Assembly (NCBI RefSeq): GCF_000971235.1 | Contig: NZ_BBMB01000004.1 | Span: 184,036 to 248,035, forward strand | DNA from: Demequina subtropica | GTDB taxonomy: Bacteria > Actinomycetota > Actinomycetes > Actinomycetales > Demequinaceae | DNA: 64,000 nucleotides | Direction of reading: 5' to 3' | Made by a program: the position numbers and the translations under genes | The notes under the pieces: generated by a model | What the model was told of the DNA's origin: nothing | The model's input: only the letters and a program-made list of their open reading frames with translations | Database searches by the model: none | Shown: positions 36,172 through 46,526 of the stretch, piece after piece | Layout: every line of letters begins with the position of its first letter | How positions within the stretch are numbered: position 1 is the first letter of the stretch

Positions 36172-37278
36172 ATGGGTTCTTTGCGTCGTGCCGTCATCGC
36201 TGCGGGTTCCGCAGCCCTCCTCCTTGTCTCGGGCCTCATGTTCGCCCCCGCGGCATCTGCCGCGACCGGCAACATCCCGGCGCCGTTCGCGTCCGGCTCG
36301 GTGTACGTGTACCAGGGCTACTCGTCGGGAACCCATACGGGAACCTCGAAGTATGGGCTCGATCTCACGTCGTCGTCGAGCACGACGTCGACCGCAGGGC
36401 GCGCTGTCGTCGCTCCGCAGGCCGGCACTGTCGCGTACTGGCAGCCCGAATACGGCAACCTCTGCATCAACGTGAGCTCGACACGGAGCTACACCCTCAC
36501 CCACATCGACGCCTCGATCACGAGCGGCAAGATCTCCAAGGGCCAGCAGGTAGGCAAGGTCGCCGCGTCGGGGAAGCGCGAGAACAACGGTGTCGCTCAT
36601 CTGCACTTCGAGTACTGGAACGCACCGAACTGCTACAACGCGGGCTCGCCGTTGACGTTCAGCTCGTCGAACGGCCTGCGGATCTGCGGGGCCCCGGACA
36701 TGGGATCGTCGGGCACCAACCGCAACGGCATCTGGGGCGGGACCACCTTCTCGGTCAGCGGGTGCACCACGACGAAGGCCTTCGCCTCCGCACCGACGCC
36801 GGGAGTGACGGCGACCTCGCTCGGCGCGGTGCTCAAGGGGAGCGCGGGTACGTGGAGCCCGACTCCCACGCTCAGGTACCAGTGGCTACGCTCGGGATCG
36901 ACGATCAGCGGTGCAACCGGGACCTCCTACAAGCTCTCGTCGGGTGACTATCTCAAGAAGGTAAGCCTCAAGGTGACCGCGTCGAGATCCGGCTACACCA
37001 CCACCTCGAAGACGTCCGGGTCATGGTTCGTCGCGAAGGTGACCTCGGCAGGCGGCTCCCAGTACGTCAACCTGCGCAGCGGGCCATCGACGTCCTCGAC
37101 CTACCTGGGCAAGATCAATGCGGGGTCGCTCGTGGCGCTCCGGTGCTACAAGACCGGCACCGCTGTGACGGGTCCCTACGGCCGGTCGACCATCTGGTAC
37201 CGCATCACCGGTGTCGGCTACGTCTCGGACGCCTACCTCGAGACCGGGTCGAACTACCCGGTGACGGGTACGTGCTGA
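36172..37278 (+). CDS. Secreted M23-peptidase-like protein with Ig-like and SH3 domains
   Basis: A 368-residue exported protein. The signal peptide ends near residue 30 (APAASA). The M23/LytM-like region spans about 45-165: the first metal motif reads KYGLD, with Lys60 where the first zinc His is expected, while Asp64, THID (His111) and HLH (143-145) remain. An Ig-like module (PTPTLRYQWLRSGSTISGA) and a bacterial SH3-like C-terminus (YVNLRSGPSTSSTYLG) follow. Probably binds or modifies cell wall; catalytic activity is doubtful. Confidence 0.82.
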   Translation: MGSLRRAVIAAGSAALLLVSGLMFAPAASAATGNIPAPFASGSVYVYQGYSSGTHTGTSKYGLDLTSSSSTTSTAGRAVVAPQAGTVAYWQPEYGNLCINVSSTRSYTLTHIDASITSGKISKGQQVGKVAASGKRENNGVAHLHFEYWNAPNCYNAGSPLTFSSSNGLRICGAPDMGSSGTNRNGIWGGTTFSVSGCTTTKAFASAPTPGVTATSLGAVLKGSAGTWSPTPTLRYQWLRSGSTISGATGTSYKLSSGDYLKKVSLKVTASRSGYTTTSKTSGSWFVAKVTSAGGSQYVNLRSGPSTSSTYLGKINAGSLVALRCYKTGTAVTGPYGRSTIWYRITGVGYVSDAYLETGSNYPVTGTC

Positions 37279-37291
37279 TCCTCCACGCCCG

Positions 37292-37297
37292 TAGGCT
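37292..37297 (+). promoter_or_regulatory. -10 hexamer for the leaderless TSUP gene
   Basis: TAGGCT lies 6 nt before the GTG at 37304. Confidence 0.5.
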
Positions 37298-37303
37298 CTC
37301 AGG

Positions 37304-38053
37304 GTGGACCTCGCCTGGCAGACGCTCGCGATCCTCGCGGTCGTCGCGCTGCTCGCGGGGTTCCTTGACACGCTCGCGGGCGGGGGTGGGCTGCTGACGC
37401 TTCCCGCCCTCCTGCTCGCGGGGGTGCCTCCGCTGCAGGCGCTCGGCACCAACAAGCTTCAGGGGTCTTTCGGGACGGGCATGGCGACGTGGCAGGTGAT
37501 CCGGCGGCGTCGCGTGCGGTGGTCCGATGCGCGGTGGCCGATGCTGTGGGCGTTCCTGGGGTCCGCGGCGGGCTCGGTCGCGATCCAGTTCGTCGACCCC
37601 GAGCCGCTGCGGGTGGTCATCCCGGTGGTGCTCGCCGTCATCGCCGCCTACTTCGCGTTCGTGCCCAAGGCGCATGAGCCGCCCGCTCACGCCCGCCTGA
37701 GCGCCGCGCCGTACGAGGCGACCGTGGTCCCCGCCATCGGCGCCTACGACGGCGCGTTCGGACCCGGCACGGGCTCGCTCTTCGCGCTCTCCGGGGTGAC
37801 GCTGCGGGCGTACGACCTCCCTCGCTCGACCGCAGTCGCCAAGACCCTCAACTTCGCGACGAACGTCGCCTCGCTCCTGGTGTTCGCCTTCGCGGGGAAG
37901 ATGGTGTGGGCGGTCGGCGGCGTCATGATCGGCGGGCAGCTGCTCGGGGCCTACGTCGCGTCGCACGTGCTCTTCCGGGTGAGGCCCGTGGTGCTGCGCG
38001 TGCTCATCGTGGTGATGAGCGTGGGGATGCTGATCCGCTACCTGCTCGGCTGA
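37304..38053 (+). CDS. TSUP (TauE/SafE) family membrane transporter
   Basis: A 249-residue membrane protein with about eight hydrophobic segments. LLAGFLDTLAGGGGLLTLPALL and QALGTNKLQGSFGT at the N-terminus, then YDGAFGPGTGSLFALSGV in the second half, form the family's paired repeats. Members export sulfite, sulfonates or other organic anions; the substrate is not inferable here. The GTG start sits 6 nt after its -10. Confidence 0.88.
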   Translation: MDLAWQTLAILAVVALLAGFLDTLAGGGGLLTLPALLLAGVPPLQALGTNKLQGSFGTGMATWQVIRRRRVRWSDARWPMLWAFLGSAAGSVAIQFVDPEPLRVVIPVVLAVIAAYFAFVPKAHEPPAHARLSAAPYEATVVPAIGAYDGAFGPGTGSLFALSGVTLRAYDLPRSTAVAKTLNFATNVASLLVFAFAGKMVWAVGGVMIGGQLLGAYVASHVLFRVRPVVLRVLIVVMSVGMLIRYLLG

Positions 38054-38067
38054 GCCGCGCCCGGCTC

Positions 38068-38107
38068 GGGAGCGGTGCCGAGCCGCGCACGGCCCAGCAC
38101 CGCTCCC
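38068..38107. terminator. Bidirectional terminator between the TSUP gene and gdhA
   Basis: GGGAGCGGTGC (38068-38078) and its exact complement (38097-38107) enclose an 18-nt loop between convergent genes. Confidence 0.75.
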
Positions 38108-38119
38108 GGCGGAGCGGGC

Positions 38120-39394
38120 TCAGGGGTAGAGCCCCCGGAGCCGATGCGCGTCGGTGACCCGCTCGACGGCGAGCGCCGTCGCGGCCTCGCGGTAGGACAG
38201 CCCGTGCGCCCCGGCGTAGTCGACCACGTCGTGCCATGCCTTGGTCATGCGCTCCTCGAGGCGGTCGTTCACGTCCCGCTCGGACCACTGGTAGGCCTGG
38301 TTCGCCTGGACCCACTCGAAGTAGGAGACGACCACGCCGCCCGCGTTGGCCAGGATGTCGGGGATCACCAGGACGTCGCGGTCCGCGAGGATCGCGTCGG
38401 CATCCTTGGTGGTGGGCCCGTTCGCGCCCTCGACCACGATGCGCGCCTGGACCTTCGCGGCGTTGTCCGCCGTGAGCACGCCCTCGACGGCGGCGGGGAC
38501 CACCATGTCGACGTCGAGCAGCAGGATCGACGAGGGGTCGATCGACTCGGTGCCCTCGAACCCTGCCACCGAGCCGGTCCGGTCGGCGTGATCGGCCAGG
38601 CGGCCGATGTCGAGCCCGCGCTCGTCGTAGACCGCGCCGTCGATGTCGCTCACCGCGAGCACCTTGACGCCGGCGGCCGCGAGGAACCGCACCGCGTCGC
38701 GGCCGACCTTGCCGAAGCCCTGGACGGACGCGGTGGTGCGCGAGGGGTCCATCCCGCGCGAGGCGAGCGCCATGAGTGCGATGTGCGCGACGCCGCGCGA
38801 CGTCGCCGCGGCGCGCCCGAGCGATCCGCCCAGGCTCACGGGCTTGCCCGTCACCACGCCCGGGACGGTGTGGCCCATGGCCGCCGAGTAGGTGTCCATG
38901 ATCCACGCCATGGTCCGCTCGTCCGTGCCGATGTCGGGCGCCGGGATGTCCTTCGTGGGGCCGATGATCGGCAGGATCTCCGAGGTGTAGCGGCGCGTGA
39001 CGCGCTCGAGCTCGGCCTGCGAGTGCGCGCGCGGGTCGATCGCGATGCCGCCCTTGGCGCCGCCGTAGGGCACGTCGACGAGCGCGCACTTCCACGTCAT
39101 CCACATCGCGAGCGCGCGGACCTCGTCGAGGTCGACGGACGGCGCGTAGCGCAGCCCGCCCTTCGCGGGGCCGCGCGAGAAGTTGTGCTGCACGCGGTAG
39201 CCGGAGTAGACGGCGATCGAGCCGTCGTCGCGGCGCAGCGGGACGCTCACCATGAGCTCGCGTCGTGGGGTGGTGAGCATCTTCTTGATGCCGCCGTTGA
39301 TGCCGAGGTGCGCCAGCGCGGAGTCGAGCTGGGAGAGCGCATCGGCGAGAGGACCGGCCCCTGTAGGGGCGGCCTCCGTGGTGGACCACGTCAT
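38120..39394 (-). CDS. gdhA: Glutamate dehydrogenase (Glu/Leu/Phe/Val dehydrogenase family)
   Basis: NAD(P)-dependent interconversion of glutamate and 2-oxoglutarate plus ammonia. 424 residues. HNFSRGPAKGGLRYAP binds substrate, VPYGGAKGGIAIDPR contains the catalytic Lys, and VQGFGKVGRDAVRFLAAAG is the dinucleotide fold. The ATG at 39394 has GGAGGT 5 nt upstream. The short ~424-residue form suggests a hexameric, probably NAD-linked enzyme; Leu/Val dehydrogenase activity cannot be excluded. Confidence 0.92.
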   Translation of the reverse strand: MTWSTTEAAPTGAGPLADALSQLDSALAHLGINGGIKKMLTTPRRELMVSVPLRRDDGSIAVYSGYRVQHNFSRGPAKGGLRYAPSVDLDEVRALAMWMTWKCALVDVPYGGAKGGIAIDPRAHSQAELERVTRRYTSEILPIIGPTKDIPAPDIGTDERTMAWIMDTYSAAMGHTVPGVVTGKPVSLGGSLGRAAATSRGVAHIALMALASRGMDPSRTTASVQGFGKVGRDAVRFLAAAGVKVLAVSDIDGAVYDERGLDIGRLADHADRTGSVAGFEGTESIDPSSILLLDVDMVVPAAVEGVLTADNAAKVQARIVVEGANGPTTKDADAILADRDVLVIPDILANAGGVVVSYFEWVQANQAYQWSERDVNDRLEERMTKAWHDVVDYAGAHGLSYREAATALAVERVTDAHRLRGLYP

Positions 39395-39519
39395 TGTGAC
39401 CTCCGGGTAGGTGTGTCCTTCGACACTATCCCCGGTTGTCACCGCCGCAGACCGCCGCGGTGGCGAGAATACGGCTGGGCGTTGGCCGCGCTGTATATCG
39501 CGTCCGGACGATGCGCGGG

Positions 39520-40296
39520 CTAGAAGAGCAGCTCTCCGTCGCCGTCGTCCGCCCCGGCGGGCGAGGCCGGCGCGGTCAGCGCGAGCGCCGGCGCCGCGAC
39601 GGGCCACAGAGGGTCGGGGAGGTCGTCCGTGGTGCCCTTCGACTTGAGCCAGGCGCCGAAGCGCACGGCCCAGTCGTGATGCGCCGAGGCCTGGAGATCG
39701 TGCAGCGAGTCGAGCGGCGTGGTCCGCATGGTCGGATGCGCCGCGGCGAGGGCCTGGACGAGCTCGAGCGTCGCGAGCACATCGGCGTCGGCCGCGTGGA
39801 GGTCGTCCGCATCGACCTTGACCGCGTAGAGCGTGCACAGGTCGATGAGCTTGCGCTTGCCCTTGCGGTACTGGTCGAGCTTGCGATCCAGCACGAGCGG
39901 GTCGATCACCGGGCGCACCTCCTCGCGCTCGAGGCGCGAGGCGAGCGACGGCCGCCCATGACGCGCGAGCTCGTGCTCGAGCAGCGTGAGGTCGAACTGC
40001 GCGTTGAAGGCGACCACGGGGTGTCCCGCGTTGAGGGCATCGGCCAGGGCGGACGCGATCTCCTCGAGCGCATCCGGCGGCTGGACGCCCTCGGCACGCG
40101 CCTTCTCCGTTGAGATGCCGTGCACGGCGCTCGCGGACGCGGGGATGTCGACGCCGGGATCGATCAGCCACGTGCGCGTCGCGATCGCGTCGCCGCGGCG
40201 CGTGATCACCGCCGCGGTGACGATGCGGTCGGTCGCGGTGGACACGCCCGTGGTCTCGGTGTCGAATCCCACCATGGTCTCGTCGAGCCAGCTCAT
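39520..40296 (-). CDS. DEDDh 3'-5' exonuclease (DnaQ-like)
   Basis: A 258-residue exonuclease of the DnaQ superfamily. The metal-binding motifs are VGFDTETTGVS (Exo I), VAFNAQFDLTLLEHEL (Exo II) and HAADADVLATLEL (Exo III, DEDDh type). The C-terminal 60 residues are Pro/Ala-rich. Likely a proofreading or nucleic-acid-trimming enzyme; whether it is a polymerase epsilon-like subunit is unclear. CAGGCT lies 6 nt before the ATG. Confidence 0.9.
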   Translation of the reverse strand: MSWLDETMVGFDTETTGVSTATDRIVTAAVITRRGDAIATRTWLIDPGVDIPASASAVHGISTEKARAEGVQPPDALEEIASALADALNAGHPVVAFNAQFDLTLLEHELARHGRPSLASRLEREEVRPVIDPLVLDRKLDQYRKGKRKLIDLCTLYAVKVDADDLHAADADVLATLELVQALAAAHPTMRTTPLDSLHDLQASAHHDWAVRFGAWLKSKGTTDDLPDPLWPVAAPALALTAPASPAGADDGDGELLF

Positions 40297-40390
40297 GGTC
40301 CTAGCCTGGCACGCCGCTCCGACACAGGGCGCACCCTTGTCCCCAGGCGCGGGAGGCGCATCGTCCTGCGGCGGTGTCGCACGCGGACGC

Positions 40391-40396
40391 TAGGCT
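40391..40396 (+). promoter_or_regulatory. -10 hexamer for leaderless guaB3
   Basis: TAGGCT lies 8 nt before the GTG at 40405; a GCATCGTCC copy (40358-40366) sits about 25 bp further upstream. Confidence 0.5.
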
Positions 40397-40404
40397 GGTG
40401 ACCC

Positions 40405-41529
40405 GTGAGCAACGAGATCGAGATCGGCCGCGGCAAGCGCGGACGCCGCGCCTATTCCTTCGACGACATCGCGGTGGTGCCCTCGCGGCGCACGCGTGAC
40501 CCGAAGGTGGTGAGCCTGGGCTGGCAGATCGACGCGTTCCAGTTCGAGATCCCCGTCATCGGCGCCCCGATGGACTCCGTGATGAGCCCGGCGACGGCGA
40601 TCGCGCTCGGCAACGCGGGCGGACTGGGAGTGCTCGACCTCGAGGGCCTGTGGACCCGCTACGAGGACCCTGCCGCGCTGTTCGAGGAGATCGCCGGGCT
40701 CGATCCGGAGGACACCACCTCGCGCATGCAGGAGATCTACCGCGAGCCCATCAAGGACGAGCTCATCACCGCGCGCCTCCAGGAGATCCGCGCCGCGGGC
40801 GTCGTGGTCGCCGGTGCCCTGAGCCCGCAGCGGACCCAGGAGCACTACGCGACGGTCGTGAAGGCCGGCGTGGACCTGTTCGTGATCCGCGGCACCACCG
40901 TGAGCGCCGAGCACGTCTCCGACGGGGCCGAGCCGCTCAACCTCAAGAAGTTCATCTACGACCTGGACGTGCCCGTCATCGTGGGCGGCGCCTCGACCTA
41001 CCAGGCGGCCCTGCACCTCATGCGCACGGGCGCCGCGGGCGTGCTCGTCGGCTTCGGCGGCGGGGCGGCGCAGACCACGCGCACCACGCTGGGCATCCAC
41101 GCGCCGATGGCCACCGCCGTGTCGGACGTCGCGGCGGCGCGACGCGACTACCTCGACGAGTCCGGCGGCCGCTACGTGCACGTCATCGCGGACGGCGGGC
41201 TGGGGCGCTCGGGCGACATCGTCAAGGCGTTCGCGTGCGGCGCGGACGCGATCATGCTGGGCGCCGCGCTCGCGCGCGCGGAGGAGGCGCCGGGCGCGGG
41301 CTACCACTGGGGCCCCGAGGCGCACCACCCCGTGCTGCCGCGCGGCGAGCGCGTCCACGTCGGCACCCACGGCACGCTCGACGAGCTCCTCTTCGGTCCC
41401 GGCACGAGCGCCGACGGCACCTCGAACCTCATGGGCGCGCTGCGCCGGTCGATGGCGACCACCGGCTACTCGGACCTCAAGGAGTTCCAGCGCGTCGACA
41501 TCGTGGTGAGCCCGTACCAGGCGGGCTGA
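40405..41529 (+). CDS. guaB3: GuaB3 family IMP dehydrogenase-related protein
   Basis: A 374-residue barrel protein of the GuaB3 group found across actinobacteria. RAYSFDDIAVVPSRRTRDP and IPVIGAPMDSVMSPATA match. It has no CBS domains, and the IMPDH catalytic-Cys loop is replaced by GFGGGAAQTTRTTLG with no Cys, so classical IMPDH chemistry is unlikely. GGRYVHVIADGGLGRSGD is the phosphate site. The family's role is not firmly known. Confidence 0.92.
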   Translation: MSNEIEIGRGKRGRRAYSFDDIAVVPSRRTRDPKVVSLGWQIDAFQFEIPVIGAPMDSVMSPATAIALGNAGGLGVLDLEGLWTRYEDPAALFEEIAGLDPEDTTSRMQEIYREPIKDELITARLQEIRAAGVVVAGALSPQRTQEHYATVVKAGVDLFVIRGTTVSAEHVSDGAEPLNLKKFIYDLDVPVIVGGASTYQAALHLMRTGAAGVLVGFGGGAAQTTRTTLGIHAPMATAVSDVAAARRDYLDESGGRYVHVIADGGLGRSGDIVKAFACGADAIMLGAALARAEEAPGAGYHWGPEAHHPVLPRGERVHVGTHGTLDELLFGPGTSADGTSNLMGALRRSMATTGYSDLKEFQRVDIVVSPYQAG

Positions 41530-41546
41530 GCCGCACCTCATCGCAC

Positions 41547-41581
41547 ACGACGCCCGGGCGGGTCACCCGCCCGGGCGTCGT
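41547..41581. terminator. Strong bidirectional terminator after guaB3
   Basis: ACGACGCCCGGGCGGGT and its exact complement form a 17-bp stem with almost no loop between convergent genes. Confidence 0.85.
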
Positions 41582-41608
41582 CGCGTGCACGGGCAGGAGC
41601 GGCGCGCG

Positions 41609-42058
41609 TCAGCGCGGCGGCAGGACGGTCAGCGCCTCGACGGTCGCGCCGTCGACGCGCAGCGATGCCACGGCGGCACGCACATCGGCCACGGGGCCGG
41701 TGAGGATCACCGTCCCGCCGGCCTCGTCGTGGTGCACGCCGACGGCGGCCTCCAGCAGCAGGTCGTCGCGCGCGCCCGAGACCACCCCGACCGCCCTGAC
41801 CCGCACATCGTCCGCGTGGACCAGGTCGACCGCGCGGACCACCGCGAGCCGCGCGAGCGTGCGGATCAGCACCTGGGCGAGCCTCTCGGACGCGCTGAAC
41901 TCGATGCACAGGGTGCCCACGCCGCCATGCACGTCGAGCGTCGAGATCGAGCCGAAGCTCACGCCGCGCTCGGAGAACACGCCCGCGATCGCGGCCGACG
42001 CGCCCGAGCGGTCCTCGACCTGGACGAAGGCGAACCAGCGCTGGGTCAGGGTGCTCAT
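41609..42058 (-). CDS. ACT-domain protein (IlvN/H-like)
   Basis: A 149-residue protein with an N-terminal ACT-like domain (QRWFAFVQVEDRSGASAAIAGVFSERGVSFGSI split over two strands and a helix) and a second, more divergent ACT-like half. It resembles acetolactate-synthase small subunits, but no large subunit is nearby. It overlaps the dehydrogenase stop by ATGA, so the two are probably made in fixed ratio; allosteric control of that enzyme is an inference. Confidence 0.75.
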   Translation of the reverse strand: MSTLTQRWFAFVQVEDRSGASAAIAGVFSERGVSFGSISTLDVHGGVGTLCIEFSASERLAQVLIRTLARLAVVRAVDLVHADDVRVRAVGVVSGARDDLLLEAAVGVHHDEAGGTVILTGPVADVRAAVASLRVDGATVEALTVLPPR

Positions 42059-43125
42059 GAGGCGCCGCCTCCCCACGCGACCACGGACTCGTTGATGGTC
42101 TGCGCGACCTCCCACAGGGCGCGCGACTCGTCGGGCGCGGTGTCGTCGAGCATCACGCGGGTCCAACCGTCCGGGCCCACCGCGACCGGCACGCCCAGCA
42201 CGCCGGTCCAGGGGACGCCGCCCAGCTCGATCTCCCCGTCCAGCAGCACCTGGCCCGCCACGACGATGTCGCGGCCGTCGAGGACCGTGCGCACCAGGTC
42301 GACGGTCGCGTTCGCGGTGCCGTTCGCGGTCTTCGCGCCGCTCTGGTGGGTGAGGTAGGGGCGGATCACGGCCTGGACGTCCGGCGGGTACGAGTCGATC
42401 GCGGCGAAGGCGCTCGCGACATCCGGCGTCGCGACGATGCGCTGCTTCGCGGTCGCGACCTCGGAGCGGAACGAGGCGAGCGTCCGGTCCCCGCGGAGGC
42501 GGTCGACGATCTCGGCCCGCTCGTCGGGGTCGAGGCCGCGCAGCCGCACGCTCGACCACAGCGGCACCATCATGTCGCCGTGCTGGCCGGCGACGAAGCC
42601 GCTGACGCGGTGCCGGCGGATGCCGAGCGTCGCGGCGATCTCGCGTCGGAAGCGCAGCGTGTCGAGCCACGCACCCATCCCGATCACCCGATGACGGCCC
42701 AGGCGCCGCGCGAAGACCTCGACGGCGAGCTCGACGGGGTTGGAGACCACGATGACGACCTCGTGGCCGGACCCGTGCGCGGCGAGCGCGTCGGCGTACT
42801 CCTCGAAGACCTTGCGGTTGTCCGCGGCGAGCTTGTCCCGGTCGATCACCTGGCCGGTGCCGGTGGGCACGGTGCGCCCCGCGGTCATCACCACCACGTC
42901 CGCGACCACGTCCTCGGGGCTGGTCGCCACGTCGATGTGCGGCGCGCGCTCGTCGTACGCGTCGATGAGGTCCACGCGGAGGCCGTGCACCGCCGCGCCC
43001 GACGATCCGCCGGTGCGGCCCACCAGCTGGAGACGGGACGATGCCCCGAGCTCGCCTCGCTCGATGAGCGAGCCGCAGATCGCCCGGCCTACGTCTCCGG
43101 TGGCTCCGACGATCGCGACATCCAT
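42055..43125 (-). CDS. Lactate/malate dehydrogenase family protein
   Basis: A 356-residue NAD-dependent 2-hydroxyacid dehydrogenase. VAIVGATGDVGRAIC is the Rossmann motif, VIVVSNPVELAVEVFARR and VIGMGAWLDTLRFRREIA hold substrate-binding Asn/Arg, and VSGFVAGQHGDMMVPLWSS carries the proton-relay His. The N-terminal GATG variation and length differ from canonical Mdh/Ldh, so substrate is uncertain. A TACCGT -10 lies 7 nt before the ATG. Confidence 0.85.
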   Translation of the reverse strand: MDVAIVGATGDVGRAICGSLIERGELGASSRLQLVGRTGGSSGAAVHGLRVDLIDAYDERAPHIDVATSPEDVVADVVVMTAGRTVPTGTGQVIDRDKLAADNRKVFEEYADALAAHGSGHEVVIVVSNPVELAVEVFARRLGRHRVIGMGAWLDTLRFRREIAATLGIRRHRVSGFVAGQHGDMMVPLWSSVRLRGLDPDERAEIVDRLRGDRTLASFRSEVATAKQRIVATPDVASAFAAIDSYPPDVQAVIRPYLTHQSGAKTANGTANATVDLVRTVLDGRDIVVAGQVLLDGEIELGGVPWTGVLGVPVAVGPDGWTRVMLDDTAPDESRALWEVAQTINESVVAWGGGAS

Positions 43126-43194
43126 GCCCTCGACGGTACCCGGCGCGTGTGTCCCGGGTGTTGCCGCGGGACGCGATCTGCCGGCGCTCGGACC

Positions 43195-44550
43195 TCAGGT
43201 CTCGGGACGCGCGATCACCACGAACTCGCCCGTGTACATCCCCATCGCGCACGAGTACCGGTACGTGCCGGTCTCGGTGGGCGTGAACTCGACGGTCTCG
43301 GCGTCGAAGAGCACCATGATCCGGTCGAGGCCCAGCGACGGCGCATCGATCGCGCTCTGGCATCCCTTGTACACAGGCTCGAGGGTCCACGCGACGGGCT
43401 CGTCGACGTACACGACGGTGGTCGCGGGGGAGTAGCCGTCGTCGACCACCTCCGTCGTGACGTGCTGGACCCCGCCGGCGTCGGTGACGTTGGAGGTGCG
43501 CTCGGTGGCGGTCACGGTGGCCGCGCCAAGTCCGGGAGCGAGCTGGGTGATCGCTCCCGAGGCCGTCACCAGCGCGAACGCGACCACGGCGACGCCGACG
43601 CCCCTCAGGACGCGACCGGCCGCAGGGCGGCGGGACGATGCGGCGGCGCCAGCGGCCGCCCCCGCCGCCAGCAGTCCCGGCGTCGTGCCGATCGCGAACA
43701 GCCCCATGACCAGCGCTCCTTCGCGCGGGCTGCCGGTCGAGAGCGCGTAGACCTGGACCGCCTGCGTGAAACCGCACGGCAGGGAGAACGTGGCGGCGCC
43801 CAGCGCCAGCGCGCGCACGGTGCCGCCCCCCGCATCGTCCGACGAGGCGCCGTTGACCCAGGCGCCCCAGCGCCCCGGCAGCGAGAGCTGCCACGCCGCG
43901 ACACGCGGCGAGGTCTCGGTGAGGCGGACCCCCACGATCGCCATGACGGCCGCCGCGAGCAGGACCACGACGGCGAGCAGCACCCCGGACGGAGCGAGGG
44001 AGCGGCCCACGAGCCCGATGAGCGCGCCGAACGCCGCGAACCCCACGATCCGCCCCGCGTTGAAGGCCAGGTGCGGGCGCAGCCGTGCCAGGCCCGTCGC
44101 GCGGGACGGCACCGACGCGGCGAGCGAGATCACCAGTCCTCCGACCAGCGCCATGCATGTGGACACCGAGGCCGCGACGCCGAGCCCGAGCACCACCACC
44201 GCCGATCCCGCGGAGGCGCCCGACGTCAGGTCCTGCACGCGCGACGCGAGCCCGAGCCCCCACGCGGCAGCGGCGAGCATCCCGACGATCGCGACGGCGA
44301 CCAGGAGGTCGCGCCAGACGAAGGGGTCGCGGCTGAGCCACGGCCGTGTCCCGACCGAGTACGGGGTGCCGGCGAGCGCGCCGTCCACATCGGCGTCGGA
44401 GGGGAGGCCGCGGCCCTCGAGCGTCAGCCGGCCCGAGCGTCGATCCGCGCTCGCGGACTCGACCCCGGGGAGGGCGAGCGCCGCCGCGGTGACGGTGCCC
44501 TCGCACGCCGCGCAGGTCATGCCGGCGATGGGGACGGTGCGTTCGCTCAC
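43195..44550 (-). CDS. HMA-TauE/SafE-cupredoxin fusion membrane protein
   Basis: A 451-residue fusion. Residues 10-16, GMTCAAC, are the Cys13/Cys16 copper site of a heavy-metal-associated domain. A DsbD/TauE-like core of about seven helices follows (STCMALVGGLVISLAA, HLAFNAGRIVGFAAFG, LPCGFTQAVQVYALS). The C-terminus is a cupredoxin-like domain with YRYSCAMGMYTGEFVV. GAAGGAGAG precedes the GTG. Probably delivers or detoxifies copper at the membrane, perhaps for cytochrome oxidase. Confidence 0.85.
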   Translation of the reverse strand: MSERTVPIAGMTCAACEGTVTAAALALPGVESASADRRSGRLTLEGRGLPSDADVDGALAGTPYSVGTRPWLSRDPFVWRDLLVAVAIVGMLAAAAWGLGLASRVQDLTSGASAGSAVVVLGLGVAASVSTCMALVGGLVISLAASVPSRATGLARLRPHLAFNAGRIVGFAAFGALIGLVGRSLAPSGVLLAVVVLLAAAVMAIVGVRLTETSPRVAAWQLSLPGRWGAWVNGASSDDAGGGTVRALALGAATFSLPCGFTQAVQVYALSTGSPREGALVMGLFAIGTTPGLLAAGAAAGAAASSRRPAAGRVLRGVGVAVVAFALVTASGAITQLAPGLGAATVTATERTSNVTDAGGVQHVTTEVVDDGYSPATTVVYVDEPVAWTLEPVYKGCQSAIDAPSLGLDRIMVLFDAETVEFTPTETGTYRYSCAMGMYTGEFVVIARPET

Positions 44551-44619
44551 GGGGACTCTCCTTCGGGTGAGTCCATTAAGCATCAGCAGCAGCCGTGGCG
44601 CTCGGGACCGAGGTCGCGA

Positions 44620-44638
44620 CCCTGCCCGAGGGGCAGGG
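44620..44638 (-). terminator. Terminator hairpin of the ABC-F gene
   Basis: CCCTGCCC-GAG-GGGCAGGG, 13 nt beyond the ABC-F stop on the minus strand. Confidence 0.65.
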
Positions 44639-44651
44639 ATGGTAGGCGATG

Positions 44652-46499
<1,848 letters not shown>

Positions 46500-46505
46500 C
46501 CGACA

Positions 46506-46511
46506 AGGGTA
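46506..46511 (-). promoter_or_regulatory. -10 hexamer for the leaderless ABC-F gene
   Basis: TACCCT on the minus strand, 6 nt before the GTG at 46499. Confidence 0.5.
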
Positions 46512-46526
46512 GTCGCGCCCGGTCCC

